This document shows, piece by piece, positions 1 through 5,463 of a stretch of DNA of 5,658 bases. The stretch covers positions 1 to 5,658 of the forward strand of contig JAFNWZ010000285.1 in the NCBI GenBank assembly GCA_017379255.1. The letters are read 5' to 3'. This stretch comes from Akkermansia sp. (GTDB lineage: Bacteria > Verrucomicrobiota > Verrucomicrobiia > Verrucomicrobiales > Akkermansiaceae). The notes under the pieces are model-generated. The model was not told the DNA's origin and did not search any database. It worked only from the letters and a program-made list of their open reading frames with translations. The translations under genes and the position numbers were made by a program. The stretch's first letter is position 1; each line of letters opens with the position of its first letter.

Positions 1-760
1 CGATCTTGCTCTCCTGGTCTGAGGAGACGGTATTGACCCCGGCTCCTGCGCCAAGCAGAATTTCAGCCATTTTCAGATCCCCTTTTGAAGCAGCATACCA
101 CAGGGCTGTCCTATTCCAGTTATCTGCCAGCTGCACATCGGCACCGGCACGGAGAAGCTCTGCAACAATTTCTGTGTGCTGCTGCTTAGTGGCAGCAATC
201 AATGCCGTTTCGCCGGATTCCCGGCGAGCGTCCAGTCGGGCGCCATCTGCCAATAAATCGCGCAGGATTTCCAGGTTGCCATCATCCGCAGCTTGAATGA
301 GCGGCGTGCCGAGCGCGCGGTTATCAGTCATCTGGTTGACATCGGCCCCGTGTTTGAGCAACAGACGAACCGTTTCCGGGTTTTCGCTGCAGACGGCGCT
401 CAAGAGCGGATTTTCCTTGTTCACATCAGCTTTTGCGGAGAAGAGAACCATCATTATCTCATGATTCCCCCGCTTGGCGGCTTCATTTAGCGCGGTGTCT
501 CCCCAGCGGTCGGTTGCATTGACATCAACTCCGCAGACTATCAGGTGTTTTACCTCATTCACCCTGCCATCGCGCACAGCACTCACCAGCATATCCTGCT
601 GGGACGGCTCCCTTTGGGCTAATTCCCTGCTTTCCTCAATCATTTTGATCAGGGCCCCGCCCAATGTGCCTTTCAGCTGGGGGAGCTCCTGCGGCTTGTT
701 CTGCTGGCATGCAAGCAACAGGGCGGAGGTGAAGACTGGAATCAGGAGCAGTTTGTTCAT
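1..760 (-). CDS. Ankyrin-repeat lipoprotein, 3' end beyond the window
   Basis: Reading the minus strand from ATG at 760 gives 253 uninterrupted codons that run off the left edge, so the C-terminus is missing. The N-terminus (MNKLLLIPVFTSALLLAC) is a lipoprotein signal peptide with lipobox LLAC and lipidated Cys18. A Gln/Glu-rich linker follows to about residue 52. Then come about six ankyrin repeats, near residues 53-84, 85-116, 117-147, 148-180, 181-213 and 214-246. They are recognisable by GxTAL-xAA, LL-xxGADV and the inter-repeat DVN/DVQ turns. Repeats 1 and 3 lack the usual TPL turn. Ankyrin repeats bind proteins, so this is probably a membrane-anchored periplasmic or surface binding protein; the partner cannot be told from sequence. 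The start is 1 nt after a short upstream frame, with no Shine-Dalgarno sequence. The family assignment is secure; the role is unknown. Confidence 0.93.
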   Translation of the reverse strand, partial: MNKLLLIPVFTSALLLACQQNKPQELPQLKGTLGGALIKMIEESRELAQREPSQQDMLVSAVRDGRVNEVKHLIVCGVDVNATDRWGDTALNEAAKRGNHEIMMVLFSAKADVNKENPLLSAVCSENPETVRLLLKHGADVNQMTDNRALGTPLIQAADDGNLEILRDLLADGARLDARRESGETALIAATKQQHTEIVAELLRAGADVQLADNWNRTALWYAASKGDLKMAEILLGAGAGVNTVSSDQESKI

Positions 761-761
761 G

Positions 762-936
762 TCAGGGGGTGTGCTGGCTGTAGCGTTCGATGAGGGCGGC
801 GGAGTCAGGCTCGCGTCCCGGAAAATCCCGAATCTGCTGCATGGCTGGAATGCAGCTCAGCCCAGGCTGCGGGGGCAATCAGGGAACAGATGGCAGAAAG
901 GCAAAGGCTGAGATGCTTTGCCGATTCATCATGCAC
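762..936 (-). pseudogene. Possible frameshifted remnant of a small secreted protein
   Basis: This leader before the ankyrin gene shows two protein-like segments in different minus-strand frames. One frame (936-805, opening with GTG) contains a hydrophobic run ending APAAWA|EL, which looks like a signal peptide with an AxA cleavage site, but then degenerates and stops. Another frame (842-762) reads MQQIRDFPGREPDSAALIER and a few more residues, ending in TGA 1 nt before the ankyrin ATG. Joining them needs a one-base shift near 842-855 and would give a secreted peptide of roughly 55 residues. Alternatives are a 26-codon leader peptide coupled to the ankyrin gene, or chance. No family is recognised. 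Confidence 0.25.
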
Positions 937-939
937 TGC

Positions 940-967
940 ATTATAGCAGATTAACTGCATGATTCAA
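940..967 (-). promoter_or_regulatory. Extended -10 sigma70-type promoter for the ankyrin lipoprotein gene
   Basis: On the minus strand a perfect TATAAT (945-940) is preceded by TG at the extended -10 position (TGCTATAAT). A TTGAAT -35 (967-962) lies 16 bp upstream. The expected start of transcription is near 933, immediately before an ATGATG at 932-927. The promoter lies 5 nt past the stop of the 201-residue membrane protein gene, so the ankyrin gene can be transcribed independently, with a leader of about 170 nt. No terminator is visible between the two genes, so read-through from the upstream unit is also possible. Confidence 0.65.
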
Positions 968-972
968 GTATC

Positions 973-1578
973 TTATCGGATACGCCAGAATGCGCGTGTT
1001 ACGCGGAAGATGAGGTAACACACTGCAGCGGGTATTGCCAGAAACGGAGTAAGCAGGAGCAGCACCAGTCCCAGCGCGGCCCAGCAGTACATAAAACGGA
1101 AATGCAGGGGGTAATGCGCCATGACTGTATCCCATGACATGCGAGAGGAGAAAAGCCCTCCCTTGTTGCGACTGTAATCCTCCAGCAGCAGTAGGCCGTT
1201 GCCGCATACCACAAAATCCATCCATCCGTGGTCGCTCCAGCTTCCATACCGCCACGGGGCTGGCAATTCATATTGATTCAGCAGCTCATCCATGGGGTAG
1301 CGGCATCTGCCCTTATCTGATGTTTTTCCGAAACGGCTGAGGTTTTCAGCAGACGGACGAACGATGAAAACACGCGTGTACGCCGTTGCTTCATCCTGAT
1401 GGTAGGGATGATTCCAGCGCATGCGGCTGATGATGATTTGCTCAGGTGCTCCCCAGTCTTCGTAATTCCAATCGCGGTCGGGCATCAGGTAGTACAGGGG
1501 CAAGCCTGCCACCAGCGCGAGCCACAGGATGCGCAGCCCTCGCTTTATCTTTGCTCCTCTGCTGATGGTGGTGGCCAT
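973..1578 (-). CDS. Hypothetical membrane protein, 201 residues
   Basis: I do not recognise this family. A basic N-terminus (residues 1-16, RGAKIKRGLR) leads into one hydrophobic segment at about 17-32. Next is a soluble region of about 125 residues rich in Trp, Tyr, Asp and Arg with two Cys (92 and 125). A long hydrophobic stretch at about 163-192 (WAALGLVLLLLTPFLAIPAA) and a basic tail (FRVTRAFWRIR) close the protein. This predicts two membrane passes with both termini cytoplasmic and the middle domain outside. The ATG lies 4 nt after the stop of the Sel1-repeat gene, so the two are almost certainly cotranscribed and the products may work together at the inner membrane. There is no Shine-Dalgarno sequence, which fits translational coupling. 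Overlapping frames on both strands are less convincing, and this one fills the space exactly. Existence is well supported; function is unknown. Confidence 0.82.
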   Translation of the reverse strand: MATTISRGAKIKRGLRILWLALVAGLPLYYLMPDRDWNYEDWGAPEQIIISRMRWNHPYHQDEATAYTRVFIVRPSAENLSRFGKTSDKGRCRYPMDELLNQYELPAPWRYGSWSDHGWMDFVVCGNGLLLLEDYSRNKGGLFSSRMSWDTVMAHYPLHFRFMYCWAALGLVLLLLTPFLAIPAAVCYLIFRVTRAFWRIR

Positions 1579-1582
1579 GGGG

Positions 1583-2920
1583 TCAGTTCTGCTGGCGGCG
1601 TTTCACCAGCTGGTGTACAAAATAGAGCGGCAAGCCGAAGATGAGGATGAGGAGAAGGGGGGTGAACACGTAGAGATACAGGCGCAGGTAGAGCGTGCAG
1701 GTCTTATCCCCGGCATCTGCACCCAGCTTCCACCAATGGTAGGTGGCGGTGGGATTCCAGGTGAGGGAGGAGGTGGGGGCAAGATGCAGCAGACCGCGGC
1801 GCGCCATAGCGGCGGGGTAGCCGCGGTTGCTGGCGGTGATGTAGTATTCATCCGCCAGGACACCTTCGCCCACGCTGTCATAGTAGCGTCCCAGTTCGTA
1901 GGGAGCAAAGGGGCTCTCGAGCACGGAATCGGCATATTGCAGAATCTTGAGTCCTTCAGCCGGGTCTGCTTCCACTCCCTCGCCGAAAATGAGCATGGAG
2001 CCGGCTTTTACGGCGGCATCAGCGTGTCCCTGCTGGGCAGCAGCGCGGTAGGCTGACAGCGCTTCCTCCGGCTTGCCAGCCTCCTGCAGCAGCCAGGCGT
2101 GGTGGTAAAGGGCGGCCGGCACCTGGGCTGCCACGGCCTGGGCCAGGTATTGCTGGCCTTTGGCTTCATCTTTGGGAATGCCTTTGCCTTTCAGGTAGGC
2201 ATCTGCCGCCACATAGGCCATCTGGGCGTCCTTGCCCTGGGTGGCCAGCTGTTCGGCGTAGGTGAGGGCCCTGGCTTCATCTGCGGCGGTGCCAAGCCCC
2301 TTGGTGTAGACCTTGAACAGCTGGTAAGCGGCGGGTAGGATGCCTGCGGCGGCGGCTTTTTCCAGATTGGCTATGCCTGCGGCAGTGTTTTGGGGGCAGC
2401 CCAGGGCATTGAGTTCCATGAACCCTTGCCAGTAGAGGGCTTCATTATCCCCGCCGGCAGCCATAGCAGTGTAGGCCTCATAGGCTTTGGCGTAGGCAGA
2501 TTTTGCGGCCTCAGGGCTGTTTTGTTTCGTGTATAAATCGCCCAGGATATAGGCGGCGGAGGGTTCGCCCGCCGCAGAGAGCCGGTTGAACCAGTCGATG
2601 CTGCGCTGCGCATCGGCGGGGATGACCTCATCTCCGGTCATGAACAGGCGCGCGAGCATCCACATGGCTTTCTGGTCGCCTGCATTGGCCTTTTCGGTAA
2701 GATTGGCGATGAGTTTATCAGCCCAGGCTGCAGCCTGCCCGCTGTGTCCTTTGAGCGCATAGCGCAGGTAGAGCTGGCGCTGGGAATAGGCATCTCCTTT
2801 CTCAGCCTCGGTTTTGAGCTGTGCTACGCTGTTTTCCATGCGTTCATCGGCGCAGGAAAGGTTGTCTGCTGCCAGCAGGGGCAGGGCAAGCAGGGCTGCG
2901 AGAATCCAGGTGTGTTTCAT
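1583..2920 (-). CDS. Secreted Sel1/TPR-like repeat protein with C-terminal membrane anchor
   Basis: The 445-residue product starts with a signal peptide (MKHTWILAALLALPLLA, probable cleavage before ADN). Residues about 35-400 form a long alpha-solenoid of roughly ten Sel1-like units of 34-38 residues. Typical pieces are GDxxAxxxLA, YLKGKGIPKDEAKGQQYLAQ at 242-261 and GEGVEADPAEGLKIL at 313-327. A hydrophobic segment at about 412-436 and the tail KRRQQN look like a C-terminal transmembrane anchor with a short cytoplasmic end. The solenoid should therefore face the periplasm. Sel1 repeats mediate protein-protein contacts in signalling, cell-wall and secretion processes; the partner here cannot be inferred. 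It is the first gene of a two-gene unit with the 201-residue membrane protein. Transcription probably starts in the 2921-2965 interval, because a terminator separates it from the pseudouridine synthase gene. A Cys at residue 23 does not sit in a good lipobox. Confidence 0.93.
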   Translation of the reverse strand: MKHTWILAALLALPLLAADNLSCADERMENSVAQLKTEAEKGDAYSQRQLYLRYALKGHSGQAAAWADKLIANLTEKANAGDQKAMWMLARLFMTGDEVIPADAQRSIDWFNRLSAAGEPSAAYILGDLYTKQNSPEAAKSAYAKAYEAYTAMAAGGDNEALYWQGFMELNALGCPQNTAAGIANLEKAAAAGILPAAYQLFKVYTKGLGTAADEARALTYAEQLATQGKDAQMAYVAADAYLKGKGIPKDEAKGQQYLAQAVAAQVPAALYHHAWLLQEAGKPEEALSAYRAAAQQGHADAAVKAGSMLIFGEGVEADPAEGLKILQYADSVLESPFAPYELGRYYDSVGEGVLADEYYITASNRGYPAAMARRGLLHLAPTSSLTWNPTATYHWWKLGADAGDKTCTLYLRLYLYVFTPLLLILIFGLPLYFVHQLVKRRQQN

Positions 2921-2967
2921 GGTGGGTATGATATGGGAGACAGAGGGCTGGGCTTTTGTGTTGAATG

Positions 2968-3003
2968 AAAAACCGGTGCTGACCTGGTAAAATCAGCACC
3001 GGT
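2968..3003 (-). terminator. Rho-independent terminator of the pseudouridine synthase gene
   Basis: A perfect 11-bp inverted repeat, ACCGGTGCTGA at 2972-2982 and TCAGCACCGGT at 2993-3003, encloses a 10-nt loop. On the minus strand it begins 16 nt after the stop codon at 3020-3022. It is followed directly by a run of five T (complement of 2968-2972, the last one shared with the stem). This is a textbook intrinsic terminator and separates the pseudouridine synthase gene from the Sel1 unit. Confidence 0.92.
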
Positions 3004-3019
3004 GGTGAGGGGATATGGC

Positions 3020-4444
3020 TTACTCGCCGCGGCGGAATCCGCCGAACTTGCGGCCACCACCGTTGCGGTTGAACGGCTTGCGGTTGCCGAAGGACTTGCG
3101 CTCGCCATCGAAGGAGCGGCGCTCACCGAAAGGTTTGCGGTCGCGGTCGCCGAAGGAGCGGCGCTCGCCGAAGGGCTTGCGGTCGCGGTCACCGAAGGAC
3201 TTGCGGTCGCCGAAAGGCTTACGCTCGCCATCGAAAGAGCGGCGCTCGCCGAAGGGCTTGCGGTCGCGGTCGCCGAAGGAGCGGCGCTCGCCAAAGGGCT
3301 TGCGGTCGCGGTCGCCGAAGGAACGGCGCTCGCCGAAGGGCTTGCGGTCGTGGTCACCGAAGGAACGGCGCTCGCCGAAGGGCTTGCGCTCACGGTCGCC
3401 GAAGGAACGGCGCTCGCCAAAGGGCTTGCGCTCACGATCACCGAAGGAACGGCGCTCTCCGAAGCCGCGGGAGTCTTCGCGGTGGTTGCGCGGGGCGCGG
3501 CCGAAGGGGCGGCGGCTGTCTTCGCGCTCGGGCTCATAAGCCTCACCCTCGGTGAACTTGGTGGCAATGCCCAGGGCTTCTTCCTCTGTCTCGAAGTCAG
3601 CGGGGTTGAAGACGTAGTTGTCATCGTCATCTTCCTCTGCCTGCTTGCCGGCAGCCGGAGTGGGACGCGGTTTGAACACCTGCTTGGCGCCCATCAGGCC
3701 CTTGCGGCGGCGCGGGTTGGTGCCGGCCTGTTCAATCTGCTCGGCAGTCATGAGCTGGCAGTGGCCGGGTTCGAGGTCTCCGCCCCAGAGGGAACCGATG
3801 CGCACGCGCACCAGCTTCTTGACGCGGAGACCGAGGCAGGCAAACATCTGGCGCACCTGGCGTTTCAGTCCCTGTTCCAGCACCACGCAGGCGCGGCGGG
3901 CAGAGAGGCGGGAAACATACTTGGCCTTGGCCTGTCCCTCGGGGATGCGAACCCCCTTGAGCAGCTGGATGAGCACGCTGCTGTCGAAAGCCTGGTCAAG
4001 CGTGACCCAGTATTCCTTTTCCACACCGCCACTGGGGTGGGCAAGGTTCTGGCACATGCTGCCGTTGTTGGTGAAAATGAGCAGACCCTCGCTATCGGCA
4101 TCCAGTCGCCCCACATAGTTGGCGTGGCGGTACTTGGCGGGAAGCAGGTCGTATACGGTGCCGATGGCCCCCTGGGCATCGCGGCTGCACACATAACCGC
4201 GGGGTTTGTTGAGCAGGATGACCACTTCCTCCTGCGGAACGGCGCGGCGGCCATCCACTTTCACGAAGTCGGTCGGCATGACCCGCAGACCAGGCGTGTC
4301 TACGGCTTTGCCATTCACCTCCACACGGCCTTCGGCAATGAGGCGGTCGGCAGAGCGGCGGCTTTCGTAGCCGCACATGGCCAGAAACTTGTTCAGGCGT
4401 ACGCTGCCTTCGGGGGCAGCAGGGTAGCCATTATCTTGAGACAT
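3020..4444 (-). CDS. S4-domain rRNA pseudouridine synthase (RsuA/RluB/RluF family) with tandem-repeat tail
   Basis: The 474-residue product should isomerise a specific uridine in ribosomal RNA to pseudouridine. Residues 16-60 are an S4 RNA-binding domain (RLNKFLAMCGYESRRSADR). Residues about 74-240 are the catalytic domain: LLNKPRGYVCS at 77-87, the active-site motif GRLDADSEGLLIFTNNG at 112-128 with catalytic Asp115, KEYWV at 143-147, and QGLKRQVRQMF at 191-201. DSxGL and QGLxRQ resemble RluF more than RluB as I recall them, so no gene symbol is given. An acidic linker (EEDDDDN, 270-276) leads to a disordered Arg-rich tail with nine tandem repeats (328-451) ending in GGGRKFGGFRRGE. Family members are usually about 230-300 residues, so the tail is a large addition. 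An in-frame ATG at 4594 was rejected because it would add 50 unrelated residues and overlap the small basic protein gene. No Shine-Dalgarno sequence precedes ATG 4444. Confidence 0.96.
   Translation of the reverse strand: MSQDNGYPAAPEGSVRLNKFLAMCGYESRRSADRLIAEGRVEVNGKAVDTPGLRVMPTDFVKVDGRRAVPQEEVVILLNKPRGYVCSRDAQGAIGTVYDLLPAKYRHANYVGRLDADSEGLLIFTNNGSMCQNLAHPSGGVEKEYWVTLDQAFDSSVLIQLLKGVRIPEGQAKAKYVSRLSARRACVVLEQGLKRQVRQMFACLGLRVKKLVRVRIGSLWGGDLEPGHCQLMTAEQIEQAGTNPRRRKGLMGAKQVFKPRPTPAAGKQAEEDDDDNYVFNPADFETEEEALGIATKFTEGEAYEPEREDSRRPFGRAPRNHREDSRGFGERRSFGDRERKPFGERRSFGDRERKPFGERRSFGDHDRKPFGERRSFGDRDRKPFGERRSFGDRDRKPFGERRSFDGERKPFGDRKSFGDRDRKPFGERRSFGDRDRKPFGERRSFDGERKSFGNRKPFNRNGGGRKFGGFRRGE
3092..3463 (-). 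repeat. Tandem 42/39-bp repeat array inside the pseudouridine synthase gene
   Basis: Nine in-frame units of 13-14 codons encode the consensus FGERRSFGDRDRKP. Seven units have 14 codons; two (residues 398-410 and 439-451) have 13 codons with SFDGERK replacing SFGDRDRK. A higher-order pattern is visible: a block of about 41 residues containing RSFDGERK then FG-D/N-RK occurs twice. All units keep the reading frame, so copy number can change without breaking the protein. High identity between units implies recent slippage or recombination, and the array may vary between strains. Confidence 0.95.
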
Positions 4445-4465
4445 AGCAAAAATTGAAAATACAGG

Positions 4466-4503
4466 TGATGAAAGAAGCCCCGCGGTCGCCACAACCGGGG
4501 GCT
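4466..4503 (-). terminator. Terminator- or attenuator-like hairpin between small basic protein and pseudouridine synthase genes
   Basis: On the minus strand AGCCCC plus CGGT (complement region 4494-4503 and 4476-4486) form a 10-bp stem with one unpaired base at 4482 and a 7-nt loop. The U-rich stretch TTCTTTCATC follows. The hairpin starts 36 nt after the small basic protein stop codon. The U tract is interrupted, so termination may be partial and let some transcripts continue into the pseudouridine synthase gene. A smaller 5-bp hairpin (CCCTC/GAGGG) lies just upstream, near 4521-4535. Confidence 0.55.
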
Positions 4504-4539
4504 CCAGAAAATGTGAGTACCCTCTCGTGAGGGGCTGAA

Positions 4540-4695
4540 TCAGGCCTCGAACTTGGTCTTGGGCAGGCCGATGGGGCTCTGACCTTCCTTCCACTGGCCG
4601 CGTTCCTTCATGAGCTTCACGCGCTCGAAACGCTTGAGAACAGAACGCTTGCCGCCGACGGTACCAGTAGCCTTGAGTGTGGAGTGCTTAGACAT
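4540..4695 (-). CDS. PVC-superphylum small basic protein, 51 residues
   Basis: ATG at 4695 opens a 51-residue frame (MSKHSTLKATGTVGGKRSVL at 1-20, then KRFERVKLMKERGQWKEGQS and PIGLPKTKFEA). It is rich in Lys and Arg and has no membrane segment. It resembles the small basic protein conserved in Planctomycetes, Verrucomicrobia and Chlamydiae (the TIGRFAM-type small basic protein family), thought to act with the ribosome or rRNA. I recall this from family knowledge and have not searched. The TGTVGGKRSVLKRFERVKLM core and the VYGLPKTK-like ending are the diagnostic parts. It has its own promoter at 4750-4778 and a structured leader, and lies 95 nt upstream of an rRNA pseudouridine synthase gene, which fits a ribosomal role. 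No Shine-Dalgarno sequence is present; an A-rich stretch (ACACAAAAAT) precedes the ATG. Its shortness makes it easy to miss. Confidence 0.9.
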   Translation of the reverse strand: MSKHSTLKATGTVGGKRSVLKRFERVKLMKERGQWKEGQSPIGLPKTKFEA

Positions 4696-4720
4696 ATTTT
4701 TGTGTTTGGTAAAGGTTAGC

Positions 4721-4736
4721 TCCGCATCACTGCGGA
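4721..4736 (-). promoter_or_regulatory. 5'-UTR hairpin with GNRA loop before the small basic protein gene
   Basis: TCCGCA and TGCGGA form a perfect 6-bp stem closed by GTGA, a GNRA-type tetraloop, when read on the minus strand. The hairpin would begin about 7 nt from the predicted transcript start (near 4743) and end 25 nt before the ATG. Such a 5'-terminal hairpin usually protects an mRNA from decay; a regulatory role is also possible. Confidence 0.5.
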
Positions 4737-4749
4737 AATGTGGTCGCTT

Positions 4750-4778
4750 CTTATACAGCAGAACCCGCTGAATTGCAA
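4750..4778 (-). promoter_or_regulatory. sigma70-type promoter with AT-rich upstream tract for the small basic protein gene
   Basis: On the minus strand TTGCAA (4778-4773) and TATAAG (4755-4750) are separated by exactly 17 bp. This predicts a start near 4743 and a 5' UTR of about 48 nt. Directly upstream, at about 4783-4820, the strand carries long A and T runs (AAAATAAAAAAG and TTTAAAAATT) in the position of an UP element. Together they suggest strong constitutive expression, as expected for a ribosome-related product. Confidence 0.65.
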
Positions 4779-4882
4779 GCCAAATTTCTGACTTTTTTAT
4801 TTTGTGACCAATTTTTAAACAAAAGAAACGAGTCAGAGCGCCTGATTGGTAGAGGTGAGTACGTCACATACTGCGAATACGC

Positions 4883-4912
4883 TTGACGCACCCTGCCTGT
4901 ATGGAGTACCAT
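4883..4912 (+). promoter_or_regulatory. Candidate sigma70-type promoter for the glycine-zipper lipoprotein gene
   Basis: TTGACG (4883-4888) matches the -35 consensus at five of six positions. TACCAT (4907-4912), 18 bp downstream, matches the -10 at four of six. Transcription would start near 4919, giving a leader of about 35 nt. This is the best plus-strand candidate in the divergent region, but the -10 is weak. Confidence 0.4.
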
Positions 4913-4953
4913 GTGGGCGAACCCCGGAATAATAGACAACATTCCATAAGTAT

Positions 4954-5442
4954 ATGAACAAGAAATACATCCTTACAGCGTTGGTAGCTGGCTGCGCCAT
5001 GCTTACCTCCTCCTGCTCCACGATGGTGAATGGCAACAACGTGTCTGCCAACAAGGTGGGTTACGGTGCTCAGGCCTTCCCGGCCACGGTTGTGGCTGCC
5101 AAGAATGTGAACATTGAAACCACCAGCACGGCCAAGAACCTTGGCACGGGCGTGGGTGCTGTGCTTGGTGCTGGCGCTGGCCAGATGCTGGGCGGTGGTT
5201 CCGGCCGCATCGTATCCGCTGCTGGTTTCGGTGTGCTGGGTGCCCTGACGGGACGCTACCTGACGGATGCTGCCGGCAACACGCAGGGTCAGTCCCTGAC
5301 GGTGAAGATTGACGGCTCCGGCCAGCTCTACTCTGTGGTGCAGCCTGTGTCTGAACAGGTGGGCTACATCCCCGTGGGTACTCACGGTCTGTACTACCAC
5401 GGCACGAACAATTCCCGTTTCGAACCCGATGGCACTTATTAA
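4954..5442 (+). CDS. SlyB-like glycine-zipper outer-membrane lipoprotein
   Basis: The 162-residue product begins MNKKYILTALVAGCAMLTSS with a lipoprotein-type signal. Two Cys could be lipidated: Cys14 in a canonical VAGC lipobox that would leave a very short signal peptide, or Cys21 in LTSSC with a more usual length. Residues 64-102 form a glycine-zipper segment (GTGVGAVLGAGAGQMLGGG and GFGVLGALTGRYL), like the 2TM glycine zipper of SlyB/PcP/17-kDa antigen proteins. The C-terminal part (QSLTVKIDGSGQLYSVVQ at 113-130, then GYIPVGTHGLYYHG) resembles the SlyB tail that follows its zipper. Such proteins sit in the outer membrane and support envelope integrity; the exact role here is inferred. Residues 150-162 are polar. 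The gene is monocistronic: divergent from the small basic protein gene and closed by a strong terminator 21 nt downstream. ATG 4954 is the only sensible start; no Shine-Dalgarno sequence precedes it. Confidence 0.9.
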   Translation: MNKKYILTALVAGCAMLTSSCSTMVNGNNVSANKVGYGAQAFPATVVAAKNVNIETTSTAKNLGTGVGAVLGAGAGQMLGGGSGRIVSAAGFGVLGALTGRYLTDAAGNTQGQSLTVKIDGSGQLYSVVQPVSEQVGYIPVGTHGLYYHGTNNSRFEPDGTY

Positions 5443-5463
5443 GCCCCGGTTCATTTCCTGAAT

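Noticed and set aside
6..911. Several short plus-strand frames opposite the ankyrin gene
   Set aside because: They are Ser/Ala/Arg-rich shadows; the minus strand has a lipobox and six ankyrin repeats without a stop.
1584..1598. 15-nt sequence identical to 5482-5496 in the bidirectional terminator
   Set aside because: It spans the end of the Sel1 gene, has no paired arm there, and is most simply a coincidence in GC-rich sequence.
1529..2056. Plus-strand frame with glycine runs
   Set aside because: Antisense of Pro/Ser/Thr codons in the Sel1 gene; the minus strand has the signal peptide, repeats and anchor.
3092..3463. Periodic repeats considered as a CRISPR array
   Set aside because: The units are contiguous with no unique spacers and stay in frame with a protein-coding gene.
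2917..3630. Minus-strand frame of 237 codons rich in Ser/Ala/Pro
   Set aside because: A low-complexity shadow of the same repeat array; it also runs through the terminator.
3002..4456. Plus-strand frame of 484 codons opposite the pseudouridine synthase gene
   Set aside because: Its Ala/Glu/Leu repeats are the antisense image of the 42-bp array and it shows no family motif, while the minus strand has S4 and catalytic motifs.
4445..4594. Upstream ATG extending the pseudouridine synthase by 50 residues
   Set aside because: The extension overlaps the small basic protein gene in another frame, crosses the intergenic hairpin and has no homology-like content; ATG 4444 directly precedes the S4 domain.
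4855..4867. GTGA-N5-TCAC dyad resembling a CRP site
   Set aside because: The spacing is 5 rather than 6 and the flanks are poor; a chance dyad is as likely.
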